DNA of 64,000 nucleotides, taken from Aquisalibacillus elongatus (GTDB lineage Bacteria > Bacillota > Bacilli > Bacillales > Alkalibacillaceae). The stretch spans positions 1-64,000 of the forward strand of contig NZ_RKRF01000010.1 in the NCBI RefSeq assembly GCF_003843875.1, given 5' to 3'. Of this stretch, positions 16,873 through 26,300 are shown one piece after another; position 1 is the first letter of the stretch, and the number at the start of each line of letters is the position of its first letter. The position numbers were made by a program, and so were the translations under genes. The notes under the pieces are model-generated. The model worked only from the letters and a program-made list of their open reading frames with translations. It did not search any database and was not told the DNA's origin.

Positions 16873-16901
16873 TTGCGAGTTTAGCCGTATTAATTTATAA
16901 T
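16873..16901 (+). promoter_or_regulatory. Sigma-A-type promoter of lcfB
   Basis: TTGCGA and TATAAT with a 17-bp spacer. The FadR-like operator begins 16 bp after the -10 box, so it covers the start of transcription. Confidence 0.65.
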
Positions 16902-16916
16902 GAATTCAGAAAATAA

Positions 16917-16934
16917 TGAATGATTATTCATTCA
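16917..16934. promoter_or_regulatory. FadR (fatty-acid repressor) operator
   Basis: TGAATGATTATTCATTCA matches the B. subtilis FadR consensus TGAATGAnTAnTCATTCA at every defined base. It is nearly palindromic and lies between promoter and start codon of lcfB, whose B. subtilis orthologue belongs to the FadR regulon. Long-chain acyl-CoA would be expected to relieve repression. Confidence 0.85.
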
Positions 16935-16960
16935 TAATGACTTCGAGGGGGATTTTACAT

Positions 16961-18505
16961 ATGAATCTTAGTGATCAATTGTCGCTTACGGCAAAGGATA
17001 ATTTGTCAAAAACGGCATATGTGTTTAACGGAGAGGAGACGAACTATCAAACGCTAGAAGGCTCCGTGACTAAGTTTGCATCAAGTTTACAAGAGCTAGG
17101 GTATCAAAAAGGCGATCACATTGCATTAGTGGTCGGTAATACACCGCATTTTATTATTGGATTATATGGTGCATTGCGCCTAGGCTTAACAGTTATTCCG
17201 GTTAATCCAATTTATACCGCGGATGAAATCGGTTACATCATTAATAACGGTGATGTGAAAGGTATTATAACGCTAGATGTGTTAATGGAAAAATTCGAAC
17301 AGATGGATTCAATGCTTTCAAATGTTCAGCATTATATTGTGGGTGAGACGAAACCAGATTATGATGTGAATCAATCTTCTTTAAGCGAAAAAGCCTATTC
17401 ATTCACAAAATTAGTGCATGCAGGAAGTTTAGAACTCGACCGTCCAACATTAAATGATGATGATACAGCGGTTATTTTATATACCTCAGGCACAACCGGA
17501 AAACCAAAAGGTGCTATGTTAACGCATAAAAATATATATTCAAATGCAAAAGATGTAGGTGAGTATTTAAAAATTGGAGCTGAAGATCGCGTTATTGCTG
17601 CGCTACCGATGTTCCACGTGTTCTGTTTAACCGTGGCCTTAAACGCTCCATTATTAAGTGGCGCAACGGTCTTAATTGTTCCGAAATTCTCACCAGAAGC
17701 AGTTTTCCAAATTACGAAGCAATTTAATGCTTCTGTGTTTGCTGGTGTACCGACGATGTATAACTATTTATTACAATACCCGAACGAAGATGAAAAAGAC
17801 TTCTCATCAATTAGACTATGCATTTCTGGGGGCGCATCCATGCCAGTGGCTTTATTAGAAAAATTTGAACAGCACTTTGATGTACGCGTCTCAGAAGGTT
17901 ATGGCTTATCCGAAGCATCACCGGTTACTTGCTTCAATCCACTTGACCGCCCAAGAAAAGCAGGGTCAATTGGCACGGATATCTTAAATGTCGAAAATAA
18001 AGTTGTTAATGAGAACGGAAATGAGTTACCACGTGGCGACGTTGGTGAGTTAGCTGTTCGAGGACCAAACGTGATGAAAGGTTATTACAAATTGCCGGAA
18101 GAAACGAATGCATCAATTAAAGATGGCTGGTTATATACGGGAGATATGGCTTACCAAGATGAAGAAGGATACTTTTTCATCGTTGATCGTAAGAAAGATC
18201 TAATTCTAGTCGGAGGATACAATGTTTACCCGCGTGAAGTTGAAGAAGTTTTATATAGCCATGATAAAATTAGTGAAGTAGCTGTAATTGGCGTACCTGA
18301 TCCGGATTTAGGTGAAGCAGTGATAGCTTTTGTTGTCGCAACAGATTCATCCGTTATAGAAGAGGAGTTATATAAGTTAGCTCAAGATAAACTCGCTAAA
18401 TACAAAGTCCCTAAAGAAATTCGTTTCTTAGACGAACTACCAAAAAATACAACAGGAAAAATTTTAAGAAGAAGCTTAAAAGAACAACTTGCACCAAATC
18501 AATAA
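16961..18505 (+). CDS. lcfB: Long-chain fatty-acid-CoA ligase LcfB
   Basis: A 514-residue acyl-adenylate-forming enzyme that activates fatty acids to acyl-CoA. The P-loop-like YTSGTTGKPKGAMLTH, the YGLSEASP block, YTGDMA and the C-terminal catalytic Lys in PKNTTGKILRR are all present. ATG at 16961 follows GAGGGGG and gives MNLSDQLSLTA, as in YhfL/LcfB of B. subtilis; the longer frame from 16916 runs through the FadR site. It is expressed alone, from a FadR-controlled promoter. Confidence 0.93.
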   Translation: MNLSDQLSLTAKDNLSKTAYVFNGEETNYQTLEGSVTKFASSLQELGYQKGDHIALVVGNTPHFIIGLYGALRLGLTVIPVNPIYTADEIGYIINNGDVKGIITLDVLMEKFEQMDSMLSNVQHYIVGETKPDYDVNQSSLSEKAYSFTKLVHAGSLELDRPTLNDDDTAVILYTSGTTGKPKGAMLTHKNIYSNAKDVGEYLKIGAEDRVIAALPMFHVFCLTVALNAPLLSGATVLIVPKFSPEAVFQITKQFNASVFAGVPTMYNYLLQYPNEDEKDFSSIRLCISGGASMPVALLEKFEQHFDVRVSEGYGLSEASPVTCFNPLDRPRKAGSIGTDILNVENKVVNENGNELPRGDVGELAVRGPNVMKGYYKLPEETNASIKDGWLYTGDMAYQDEEGYFFIVDRKKDLILVGGYNVYPREVEEVLYSHDKISEVAVIGVPDPDLGEAVIAFVVATDSSVIEEELYKLAQDKLAKYKVPKEIRFLDELPKNTTGKILRRSLKEQLAPNQ

Positions 18506-18521
18506 AGAAACCGTTTTCAGT

Positions 18522-18554
18522 ATTCCCTGGTGATTAACGCTGGGGAATTTTTTT
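18522..18554 (+). terminator. Terminator of lcfB
   Basis: ATTCCC and GGGGAAT arms around a 14-base loop, then a run of seven T residues. Confidence 0.7.
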
Positions 18555-18676
18555 ATGAAAAAAAGGTTGATTTCTTATTTCGTCATCTCTATACTAGTTA
18601 TCAACATCAATTTTTGCTTTAGTACATAAAAGCAAACAAGTATAAAAGTGATAAAATATTGAGAGGGGAATTGAAC

Positions 18677-19663
18677 ATGAAAAAATTAATTAGTTTAGTC
18701 ATTGTAGGGTTACTCGCTATGGTTTTAACCGCGTGTGGGACGTCTTCGGGAGCAGAAGAAAATCAAGATTCATTGACGATTGGTATTTCGCAAATTGTTG
18801 AGCATCCGGCATTAGACCAAGCAACAGAAGGTTTTAAACAAGCGATCACTGATGCTGATTTGGATGTTGAATTTGAAGAAGAAGTGGCACAGGGTGACAG
18901 CAATAATAACCAAATGATCGCTCAAAAGTTAGTTGGCGATGATGTCGATTTAATCTTTGGTAACTCAACTCCAAGTGCTCAAAGTGCACTAAACGAAACA
19001 TCTGAGATTCCAATCGTGTTTACATCTGTAACGGATCCAGTTGGCGCTGGTTTGGTTGAAACGATGGAAGAGCCTGGTAGCAATGTAACAGGAACAGCTG
19101 ATATGCACCCGGATACATTGCCGAACACAATGGATTTAATTCGTGAAATAGGGGCTGAGTCAGTTGGACTAATTTACAACGCATCTGAACAAAATTCAGT
19201 GTCTCAAGTTGAATCTGTAAATCAGTTAGCGGAAGAAAAAGGGCTTGAAACTGCAGAAGCAACGGTGTCTTCGTCATCTGAGGTAAAACAAGCTGCTGAA
19301 TCTTTAACTAATAAAGCAGATGTGTTTCTCATCATTACAGATAATACGGTTGTCAGTGCATTAGAAACTGTCATAATGGTCGGACAAGATCAGCAAATGC
19401 CTGTTGTCGTAAGTGAACATGATTCGGTAGAGCGAGGTGGATTTGCCGCATTTGGGTTTGATTACTTCGATATTGGTTACGATGCAGGTGAAAAAGCAGT
19501 CGCAATTTTAAAAGATGGAAAGTCACCTAGTGAAATTCCAGCAGAATTTCCGCAAAACTTACAACTTATGATTAATACAGAAGCAGCAGAGAAGATGGGT
19601 GTTGAACTAACAGAAGAGCTAAAAGAAAAGGCTGAATTAGTTACAACAGAGAAGGATGAATAG
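18677..19663 (+). CDS. ABC transporter substrate-binding lipoprotein (TrpX type)
   Basis: A 328-residue lipoprotein with signal peptide and lipobox LTAC (Cys near residue 20), followed by a periplasmic-binding fold of the ABC_sub_bind (COG2984) family: SLTIGISQIVEHPALD, FGNSTPSAQSAL, VFTSVTDPVGAGLV, GFAAFGFDYFDIGYDAG. Streptococcal TrpX relatives import tryptophan or tyrosine; the ligand here is not known. ATG 18677 follows GAGGGG. It heads a three-gene operon with its permease and ATPase. No T-box leader was seen upstream. Confidence 0.85.
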   Translation: MKKLISLVIVGLLAMVLTACGTSSGAEENQDSLTIGISQIVEHPALDQATEGFKQAITDADLDVEFEEEVAQGDSNNNQMIAQKLVGDDVDLIFGNSTPSAQSALNETSEIPIVFTSVTDPVGAGLVETMEEPGSNVTGTADMHPDTLPNTMDLIREIGAESVGLIYNASEQNSVSQVESVNQLAEEKGLETAEATVSSSSEVKQAAESLTNKADVFLIITDNTVVSALETVIMVGQDQQMPVVVSEHDSVERGGFAAFGFDYFDIGYDAGEKAVAILKDGKSPSEIPAEFPQNLQLMINTEAAEKMGVELTEELKEKAELVTTEKDE

Positions 19664-19675
19664 AGGAGAGTAATT

Positions 19676-20680
19676 ATGATTGATGCGTTATACGGTGCAA
19701 TTGAATCCGGCTTAATTTACGCTATTATGGCACTTGGGGTGTATATTTCATTTAGAATACTAGATTTCCCTGACTTAACGGTAGACGGAAGTTTTGTTAC
19801 AGGTGGGGCTGTTGCCGCAGTCATGATCGTCGGCGGCAGCAATCCTCTTATAGCCACTCTATCAGGTGCTTTAGCAGGGATGATCGCAGGCTTTTTAACT
19901 GGTATTCTTCATACGAAAGGAAATATTAATCCGCTATTGGCAGGTATACTCATGATGATTGCCTTATATTCTATTAATCTTAGAATTATGGGGCAGCCGA
20001 ATATACCGATGTTAAATGAAGTGACAGTCTTTACAACTCTATCATCCTGGTTAACTGGTTTAGATAACGTTTTGATCAAACCTTTTGAGTTGTTAGGTAT
20101 TGCGGCATACGCCCCTAGCACGTTTTATGTTCTAACTTCAATGTTTATCATTATATTAATAGTCAAGAAGTTACTAGACTTCTTTTTACGTACGGAAGCG
20201 GGTATTACGCTAAGAGCGACTGGTGATAATCAATCGATGGTTAGAAGTTTTTCGACCAATACGAATCTTTATATTGTCCTTGGTATGGGTCTGTCTAATA
20301 TGTTAGTCGCTTTAAGTGGTGCGATGGTCGTTCAATACAATGGGTTTGCAGATGTTAACTTAGGTGTCGGAATGATTATTATTGGACTTGCGTCCGTGAT
20401 TATAGGTGAGGTTCTGTTCGGTAAAGACAAAATTGTACGTATGACATTAGCCGTTGTGTTAGGCTCAATTGCTTATCGAATCATTTATTCATTAGCGCTA
20501 CAAATTGATTTTCTAGAAGCGAGTGATATGAAGTTAATTACAGCATTAATTGTCATTAGCGCACTCGTTGTTCCAAATTGGTTAGATAAAAATAAAGCCA
20601 AACGTGAATTTAAAAAGTCTAAAAAATTGGCATTAAAACGTCAGCAGGGAAAGGAAGTCCAACATGCTTCAGTTAAATAA
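19676..20680 (+). CDS. ABC transporter permease (TrpY type)
   Basis: A 334-residue inner-membrane protein with about eight to nine hydrophobic segments and a basic C-terminal tail. It belongs to the COG4120 permease family (ISFRILDFPDLTVDGSF, LTGILHTKGNINPLLAGI, LRATGDNQSM), related to branched-chain-amino-acid-type permeases. It pairs with the lipoprotein 12 bp upstream and the ATPase whose start it overlaps by 17 bp. Confidence 0.87.
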   Translation: MIDALYGAIESGLIYAIMALGVYISFRILDFPDLTVDGSFVTGGAVAAVMIVGGSNPLIATLSGALAGMIAGFLTGILHTKGNINPLLAGILMMIALYSINLRIMGQPNIPMLNEVTVFTTLSSWLTGLDNVLIKPFELLGIAAYAPSTFYVLTSMFIIILIVKKLLDFFLRTEAGITLRATGDNQSMVRSFSTNTNLYIVLGMGLSNMLVALSGAMVVQYNGFADVNLGVGMIIIGLASVIIGEVLFGKDKIVRMTLAVVLGSIAYRIIYSLALQIDFLEASDMKLITALIVISALVVPNWLDKNKAKREFKKSKKLALKRQQGKEVQHASVK

Positions 20681-21461
20681 CATTCATAAAACGTTCTATC
20701 CCAATACACCGGATGAGCGTCGTGCCCTTCAAAATGTGTCACAAGAACTAAACTCTGGAGACTTTGTGACGATTATCGGAAGTAATGGTGCTGGAAAATC
20801 GACGTTATTGAACATGTTAGCAGGATCTTTATTGCCTGATGAAGGTGAAGTTTGGATTGACGGAAAGAACGTAACGGCTTTACCAGAAGAAAAAAGAGCT
20901 AAATTCATCGGTCGCGTCTTTCAAAACCCGTTAACTGGAACAGCACCAGGCATGACGATTGAAGAGAACATGATGATTTCCCTCGGTAGAACGAATAGAC
21001 GTAGTGTTTGGAAAGGCATCACGAAAAAAACACGTGAACAGTTCCGTGAGCATTTATCAACGTTAGAGATTGGGTTAGAAAACCGCCTGAATTCAAAGGT
21101 TGGCTTATTATCAGGCGGCGAACGACAAGCGTTGTCATTACTGATGGCAACCTTCACAGAACCTAAAATCTTACTTTTAGACGAACATACAGCAGCTCTC
21201 GATCCATCCAAGGAGTCGCTGATTATTAACCTAACGAAGGATTTAGTCGAAAAGCAACAGCTTACAACTGTCATGGTCACACACCAAATGGACCAAGCCT
21301 TGGAACTAGGCAACCGCCTTTGGATGATGGACGAAGGCGAAATCATTTTTGAAGCAGACGACGAAAATAAACAAGACCTCACTGTACCAGACCTGTTAAA
21401 AGAATTTGAGAATGTTCGTGGCAAACGAATGGCAAGTGATCGTGCGTTATTAGCTAAATAG
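20664..21461 (+). CDS. ABC transporter ATPase (TrpZ type)
   Basis: A 265-residue ABC ATPase of COG1101. Walker A GSNGAGKSTLLN (about residue 38), signature LLSGGERQAL, Walker B ILLLDEHTAALDP and switch His in VTHQMDQAL. A His instead of the usual Pro in LLLDEHTAAL is normal for this family. It overlaps the permease gene, with AAGGAAG as ribosome-binding site. It energises import by the operon. Confidence 0.88.
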   Translation: MLQLNNIHKTFYPNTPDERRALQNVSQELNSGDFVTIIGSNGAGKSTLLNMLAGSLLPDEGEVWIDGKNVTALPEEKRAKFIGRVFQNPLTGTAPGMTIEENMMISLGRTNRRSVWKGITKKTREQFREHLSTLEIGLENRLNSKVGLLSGGERQALSLLMATFTEPKILLLDEHTAALDPSKESLIINLTKDLVEKQQLTTVMVTHQMDQALELGNRLWMMDEGEIIFEADDENKQDLTVPDLLKEFENVRGKRMASDRALLAK

Positions 21462-21465
21462 ATTA

Positions 21466-21518
21466 AACATAGTTCAATATAAGTACCGATTATGGTGCTT
21501 ATGTTGAACTATGTTTTT
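21466..21518 (+). terminator. Long terminator hairpin after the TrpXYZ-type operon
   Basis: AACATAGTTCAA and further bases pair with TTGAACTATGTT; the stem continues with ATAAG.ACC/GGTGCTTAT with small defects. A T-run follows. Confidence 0.88.
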
Positions 21519-21729
21519 ATTTTCGTTGGTAAAAATTTTTTACTGGAGTTTACCTGATTAAAAAAGTATCTTTGAAGCGGTTTTTTGCTGAATTATGTCT
21601 TTTTACTATAGAAATTTGTCATTTTTAGGCATTTAGACCTTGAAAAAGACTGAATGGAGACATTTAACTTTTAAAGGCAATTTTTATATAGTCTTAAAAG
21701 ATAAATAGTAGTCAATAGGGGGAAATAAG

Positions 21730-22242
21730 ATGAAGTTTAACGATACACCTACAGTTACAGGAAAAACTTTAGCTATTTTGCCTTATGAGATGAGTGATGA
21801 AAATATTGGGTCGCATGTTTTAGAGAAAGGTCGTGAGTATCATACTCACTTAAACCCTAGGCAGCTCATGGATCAGGCATGTAAAGAGTATGGTTCCGAT
21901 TTGCGAGGGCGTATTAACGGAACTCAACACATTGCAGGTGTTAATCGAAAAGCACCCATTGCAATTGATACTCATAGCAAAGTATTTTACCTGCCGACTT
22001 CATCACCTAAGTCCAATGAGTGCGTGTGGATTTGCTACAATCATGTTTTATTTATTGAAAAAGTAAAACAAAAATTAACGCGAGTTCACTTCAACAGTGG
22101 CGAAAGTATTTTAATTAATATTTCATACTCATCATTGAATAACCAATTACAAAAAACAGCTCAATATCGAAACTTATTAGAAAAACGTGTTAGTAGGCTT
22201 CAGAAAGAGATTGAGCTAGATCTTTTAGAGCTTCAACCATAA
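21730..22242 (+). CDS. comK: Competence transcription factor ComK
   Basis: A 170-residue ComK-family protein. Typical blocks are LAILPYEM, SDLRGRINGTQHI, KAPIAIDTHSKVFYLPT, CVWICYNHV and ISYSSLNNQLQKTAQYRN. ComK activates DNA-uptake genes by binding AT-boxes. It is shorter than B. subtilis ComK (192 aa): the C-terminal tail needed there for MecA/ClpCP control differs. The last 53 bp overlap the convergent YhjD-like gene. AGGGGGG precedes the ATG. No clear ComK box pair was confirmed upstream. Confidence 0.85.
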   Translation: MKFNDTPTVTGKTLAILPYEMSDENIGSHVLEKGREYHTHLNPRQLMDQACKEYGSDLRGRINGTQHIAGVNRKAPIAIDTHSKVFYLPTSSPKSNECVWICYNHVLFIEKVKQKLTRVHFNSGESILINISYSSLNNQLQKTAQYRNLLEKRVSRLQKEIELDLLELQP

Positions 22243-22579
22243 GTTCTCGATATAGTTGTTCAACCTTTTTACGAACGGCGGGGTTAAAGTACCGTCGTTC
22301 TTCTTCGTAGCCGCGCGCCATAAATAAGTAAGTTGAGAAAGTATCATTCTTTTGGATGAAAACAACGTCAATATTGCCTTTCCTCATCTGGCCTCTTAAG
22401 TTTTTCCGTTCGTTCTTCGCTAACTGTTCCATGTGACGTAACAAGTTCATATAAGGTTCTTTGATTTTAAAAGCTCCATTCTCTATTTGTTCGAGATCTT
22501 TTTCGAGTACAATAATTGCCATTGAAAGAAACAGGTAACGCGATGCTATTCGAAATTCTTCGTTTGTTAAGTAACGCAT
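22190..22579 (-). CDS. YhjD-like protein
   Basis: A 129-residue soluble, helical, charged protein without a recognised catalytic motif. Its place between comK and the DedA-like gene, and its length, match YhjD of B. subtilis, an uncharacterised protein; the match rests on context more than on motifs. ATG 22579 follows GGAGGG; a longer frame from 22597 runs through that site. Its 3' end overlaps comK by 53 bp in antisense. Confidence 0.6.
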   Translation of the reverse strand: MRYLTNEEFRIASRYLFLSMAIIVLEKDLEQIENGAFKIKEPYMNLLRHMEQLAKNERKNLRGQMRKGNIDVVFIQKNDTFSTYLFMARGYEEERRYFNPAVRKKVEQLYRELMVEALKDLAQSLSEAY

Positions 22580-22719
22580 GATGTATCCCTCCAACAAAAT
22601 CGAACGTATGTTCTATATTATAACCTAATGTTAAAAAATATTCAACAAAGATACAGAATGCAAAAAGTCTTAAATTAATATAAAATAGAGGTATCAGAGA
22701 TAGAGATAGGAGTCTAGCT

Positions 22720-23382
22720 ATGAATCAGGATTTCTCAAATATAGATGAAGTCAAAGAAATGATCTCGGATTCAGTTATTGGTGGTTATATCGTAGAGTTG
22801 CTCGAATTTTATGGGAGTTTCGGTCCGGTGCCGGGGTTATTACTTCCTTTTATTGAAGCGTTTTTCCCGTTTCTACCAGTCATTGTTTTTATATTAGCGA
22901 ACTCTATTGTATATGGATTAATTTTTGGTTTTTTATTTTCTTGGATTGGTGCAGCAACTGGGTCCATTTTAGTTTTCATTTTAATACGCAAATTAGAACG
23001 GTTTAATTGGGTCCAGCGTTTAAAAGAACAGAAGCAAGTAAATAAAGTTATATCATTTTTTGATCGACATGGATTCGGTCCTATATTCTTATTATTATGT
23101 TTCCCTTTTTCTCCCTCAGCATTAATTAATGTGGTGGCTGCGTTTACAAGGATTTCCCTTCAACAATTTGCGTTAGCTGTATTATTAGGGAAAGCGGCAA
23201 TGATTTTTTCTGTTTCCTACGTAGGAGACAGTATAGCATCTTTTGCGCAAAACCCTTTTAAAACCGTTATTGTAGGGGCATGTATAGGGTTGTTTTGGAT
23301 AATTGGTAAATATATGGAGAAACGAATTCAAAGTAGAGCAGAAAAAGTAAGTGAGTACGACTTCGAGCGTAAGGAGGATTAG
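22720..23382 (+). CDS. yhjE: TVP38/DedA-family membrane protein YhjE
   Basis: A 220-residue membrane protein of the SNARE-associated/VTT (DedA-like) type. The conserved region FGPVPGLLLPFIEAFFPFLPV and FSWIGAATGS is near residues 33-85, and FGPIFLLLCFPFSPSALIN near 115-133. Relatives act in lipid transbilayer movement, but this subfamily is uncharacterised. It sits just before addB (stop to start 2 bp), as in B. subtilis, so it may be cotranscribed with addBA. Confidence 0.8.
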   Translation: MNQDFSNIDEVKEMISDSVIGGYIVELLEFYGSFGPVPGLLLPFIEAFFPFLPVIVFILANSIVYGLIFGFLFSWIGAATGSILVFILIRKLERFNWVQRLKEQKQVNKVISFFDRHGFGPIFLLLCFPFSPSALINVVAAFTRISLQQFALAVLLGKAAMIFSVSYVGDSIASFAQNPFKTVIVGACIGLFWIIGKYMEKRIQSRAEKVSEYDFERKED

Positions 23383-23383
23383 G

Positions 23384-26300
23384 ATGGCCTTACAGTTTAT
23401 ATTAGGACGATCAGGTTCGGAATTTGGTCATTATGTGTTAAATGAGATCACCGAGGAGATTAAACAGGATCCACAAGGTGATCCTATTTTTTATTTAGTG
23501 CCCGACCAGATGGCTTTCCAACAAGAGTATGATTTAGTTCGTAAGCATGGCGTCAATGGTTCAATTAGGGCACAAGTGTTTAGTTTTTCTAGGTTGGCTT
23601 GGTATATCTTTAATGAAGTAGGCGGAGCGACAAAGCCGTTTATTTCATCAACTGGTATCCAAATGATGCTTAGAAAATTGGCTGAGGAGCAACGTGATTC
23701 CTTACAAGCGTTCCAAGAAGCGATTGATAAACAAGGGTTTATTGAGCATTTAGAAAGTATGATAACAGAGATTAAGCGTTATCGAATTACGCCTGAGTCT
23801 TTACATAGTGTCGTTATGGAAATGGCGAAATTTCAACATACACACCCCAATGAAGTCGCGTTGAAAAATAAATTATCAGACCTTTCCTTAATTTATAATG
23901 AGCTTGATCAACATTTAAGGGGCCATTACATCGATCGTGAAGACCAATTGGAATTAATGGTTGAAAAAATTAAAGATACAGGAATTCTAAGTCAATCAAC
24001 GATTTATATTGACGGATTCCACCGTTTCACCCCACAAGAATATTACGTCATTGAAGCTTTAATGAAATATGCCAAAAATGTACACATCACGATGATGATC
24101 AACCCAGGTGTGTCTGATGGCAGCGAATTAGATTTGTTTTACCAAACGAAAACGACACTTGATACAATTACAGAAATTGCTGAAGATAATGCAATTGAAA
24201 TCGAAGAGCCATATTATTTATCGCCACAGCAGCGGTTTAAAGGGAATCGTGGTTTAGAGCACCTTGAGCGTTATTTTGAAACGCAACCAACACCTGAGTA
24301 CGATGGTGATGTGTCGATGAAGTTAGTTGAGTCTGTTCATCCGCGTGCGGAGGTTGAAGGTGTCGCTCAAGAGATTACGAGATTAGTGCGTGATGAGGAT
24401 TACCGTTATCGTGATATGGCCTTACTCATTCGTCAACCGGAAGTCTATCATGACCTAATTGAAACGATTTTTGAAGACTATCAAATTCCAGTGTTTATTG
24501 ATGAAAAGAAAACGATGTTAAACCATCCGTTTGTGGAATTAATTCGAACAGGCATCGAAATTGTTAATAGTAACTGGCGTTATGACGCTGTCTTTCGGTT
24601 ATTGAAAACGGGCTTTGTTCCGAAAAGTCATGAAGAACATCCGTTAACAGAAGAAGCGATTGATACATTAGAAAATTACGTGCTGGAATATGGAATTAGA
24701 AGACGCGACCAATGGATATCTAATGAACGCTGGCCGTATCAACGGTTTACAGGTTTAGAATTCCGCCGCCAAACTGACGATGAAAAAGAAGTGGAAGAGA
24801 AAATCAACGCTTACCGAGAACAAGTAGCCTCGGCATTGAAACCTTTAGATGATGGACTGAGATCTGCAAGAACAGTCTCAGAAAAGTGCCAGGCGATTTT
24901 TGAATGGTTAGAACAGATAAATGCACCTAGGTCATTAGAGCGCCTTAGAGATCAGTATGATGAAGCAGGTCGAGTCGAAACGGCAAGAGAACAAGAGCAA
25001 GTTTGGCAAGCTGTCATGGAACTATTAGATGAAATGGTTGAGATGATTGGAGACGATGAGGTTTCCACGCCGATGTTTTTATCGATCGTTGAAGCGGGCT
25101 TTGATACGTTAACGTTTGCGCAAGTGCCGCCAACCATTGACCACGTTATTATCGGTAGTGTCGAGAGGTCGAGGCTATCCGATGTCAAAGTCGGTTTTGT
25201 CCTTGGTGCTGTTGAAGGTGTCTATCCGCAAAAGCCACCAAATGAAGGTATGGTGACGGATGATGAGCGATTAATTTTAGAAAATCACGGTGTAAAACTA
25301 GCCGATCGAGCTGAACGCGTATTATTAGACGATCGCTTTTATATGTATATTGCTTTTACACTCGCGTCTGAGAAGTTATGGGTGAGTTATCCATTAAGTG
25401 ACGAAGAAGGGCGGTCTAAAGTCCCAGCGCCTATTGTGAAACGTCTGCAGACAATGTTTCCTGAGGCAGAGCGGAAATTTTTAATGGATGATGAAGATGA
25501 GCATGATCCGTTGCGTTTTATTACGAACAGGGAGAAGACTCGTGCAATTTTAACCGCTGAATTATCGAAGTATTTACGTGGTTATCCTGTCTCTTCTGTC
25601 TATTGGGATACGCTTCACTGGTATGTTGAACACGAAGTAAAAGGCGATATCACACAACGTGTTCTTCAAAGCTTATTCTATCGCCCAGAACCAGAGAATC
25701 TAAAACAAGAGACGGTCAGTCAATTATACGACGAGACGATTCGTTCCAGTGTGTCTCGTTTAGAAACTTATCATCAGTGTTCGTATCATTATTTTGCTCA
25801 GTATACATTAGGCTTACAAGAACGAAACACATTCCAATTAGCGGCACCAGATATTGGCCAATTGTTCCATGAATCGTTACGTGCGATTACCGAATGGGTG
25901 TACGAAGAGGGTAAAGCGTTCTTCGAGTTAAGCGATGAAGAGATTAAACGTTATGCTAGACGTGCAGTCGAGCAATTAGCACCTGTGTTGAACCATCAGA
26001 TTTTATTCAGTTCAAATCGTTATAAATATATTTTAAGAAAGCTCGAACAAGTTATTATTCGAGCAACCAATGTTCTAGCCTATCAAGCTAGACATTCTGA
26101 CTTTACACCAGCTGGCATAGAAATAGGGTTCGGTAAGAAACAGAAGCTACCACCATTGCAGCTGAATTTGCCACAAGGTTATAAGCTTGAGCTAAGTGGG
26201 CGTATTGACCGAGTGGACCAGGCAGAAATTGATGATCAGCTGTATTTAAGAATTATTGATTACAAATCTAGCAATAAAGACTTAAGCTTAGTCGACGTTT

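Noticed and set aside
18555-18676. T-box or other amino-acid riboswitch before the TrpXYZ-type operon
   Set aside because: The gap is about 120 bp and shows neither T-box signature nor a leader terminator.
20921-21424. Minus-strand open frame of 167 codons inside the TrpZ-type ATPase gene
   Set aside because: Antisense shadow, Ser/Cys-rich composition, no ribosome-binding site.
21520-21729. Possible ComK AT-box pair upstream of comK (for example AAAA-5-TTTG near 21562)
   Set aside because: Only loose matches in an A/T-rich region and spacing does not fit the known pair distances.
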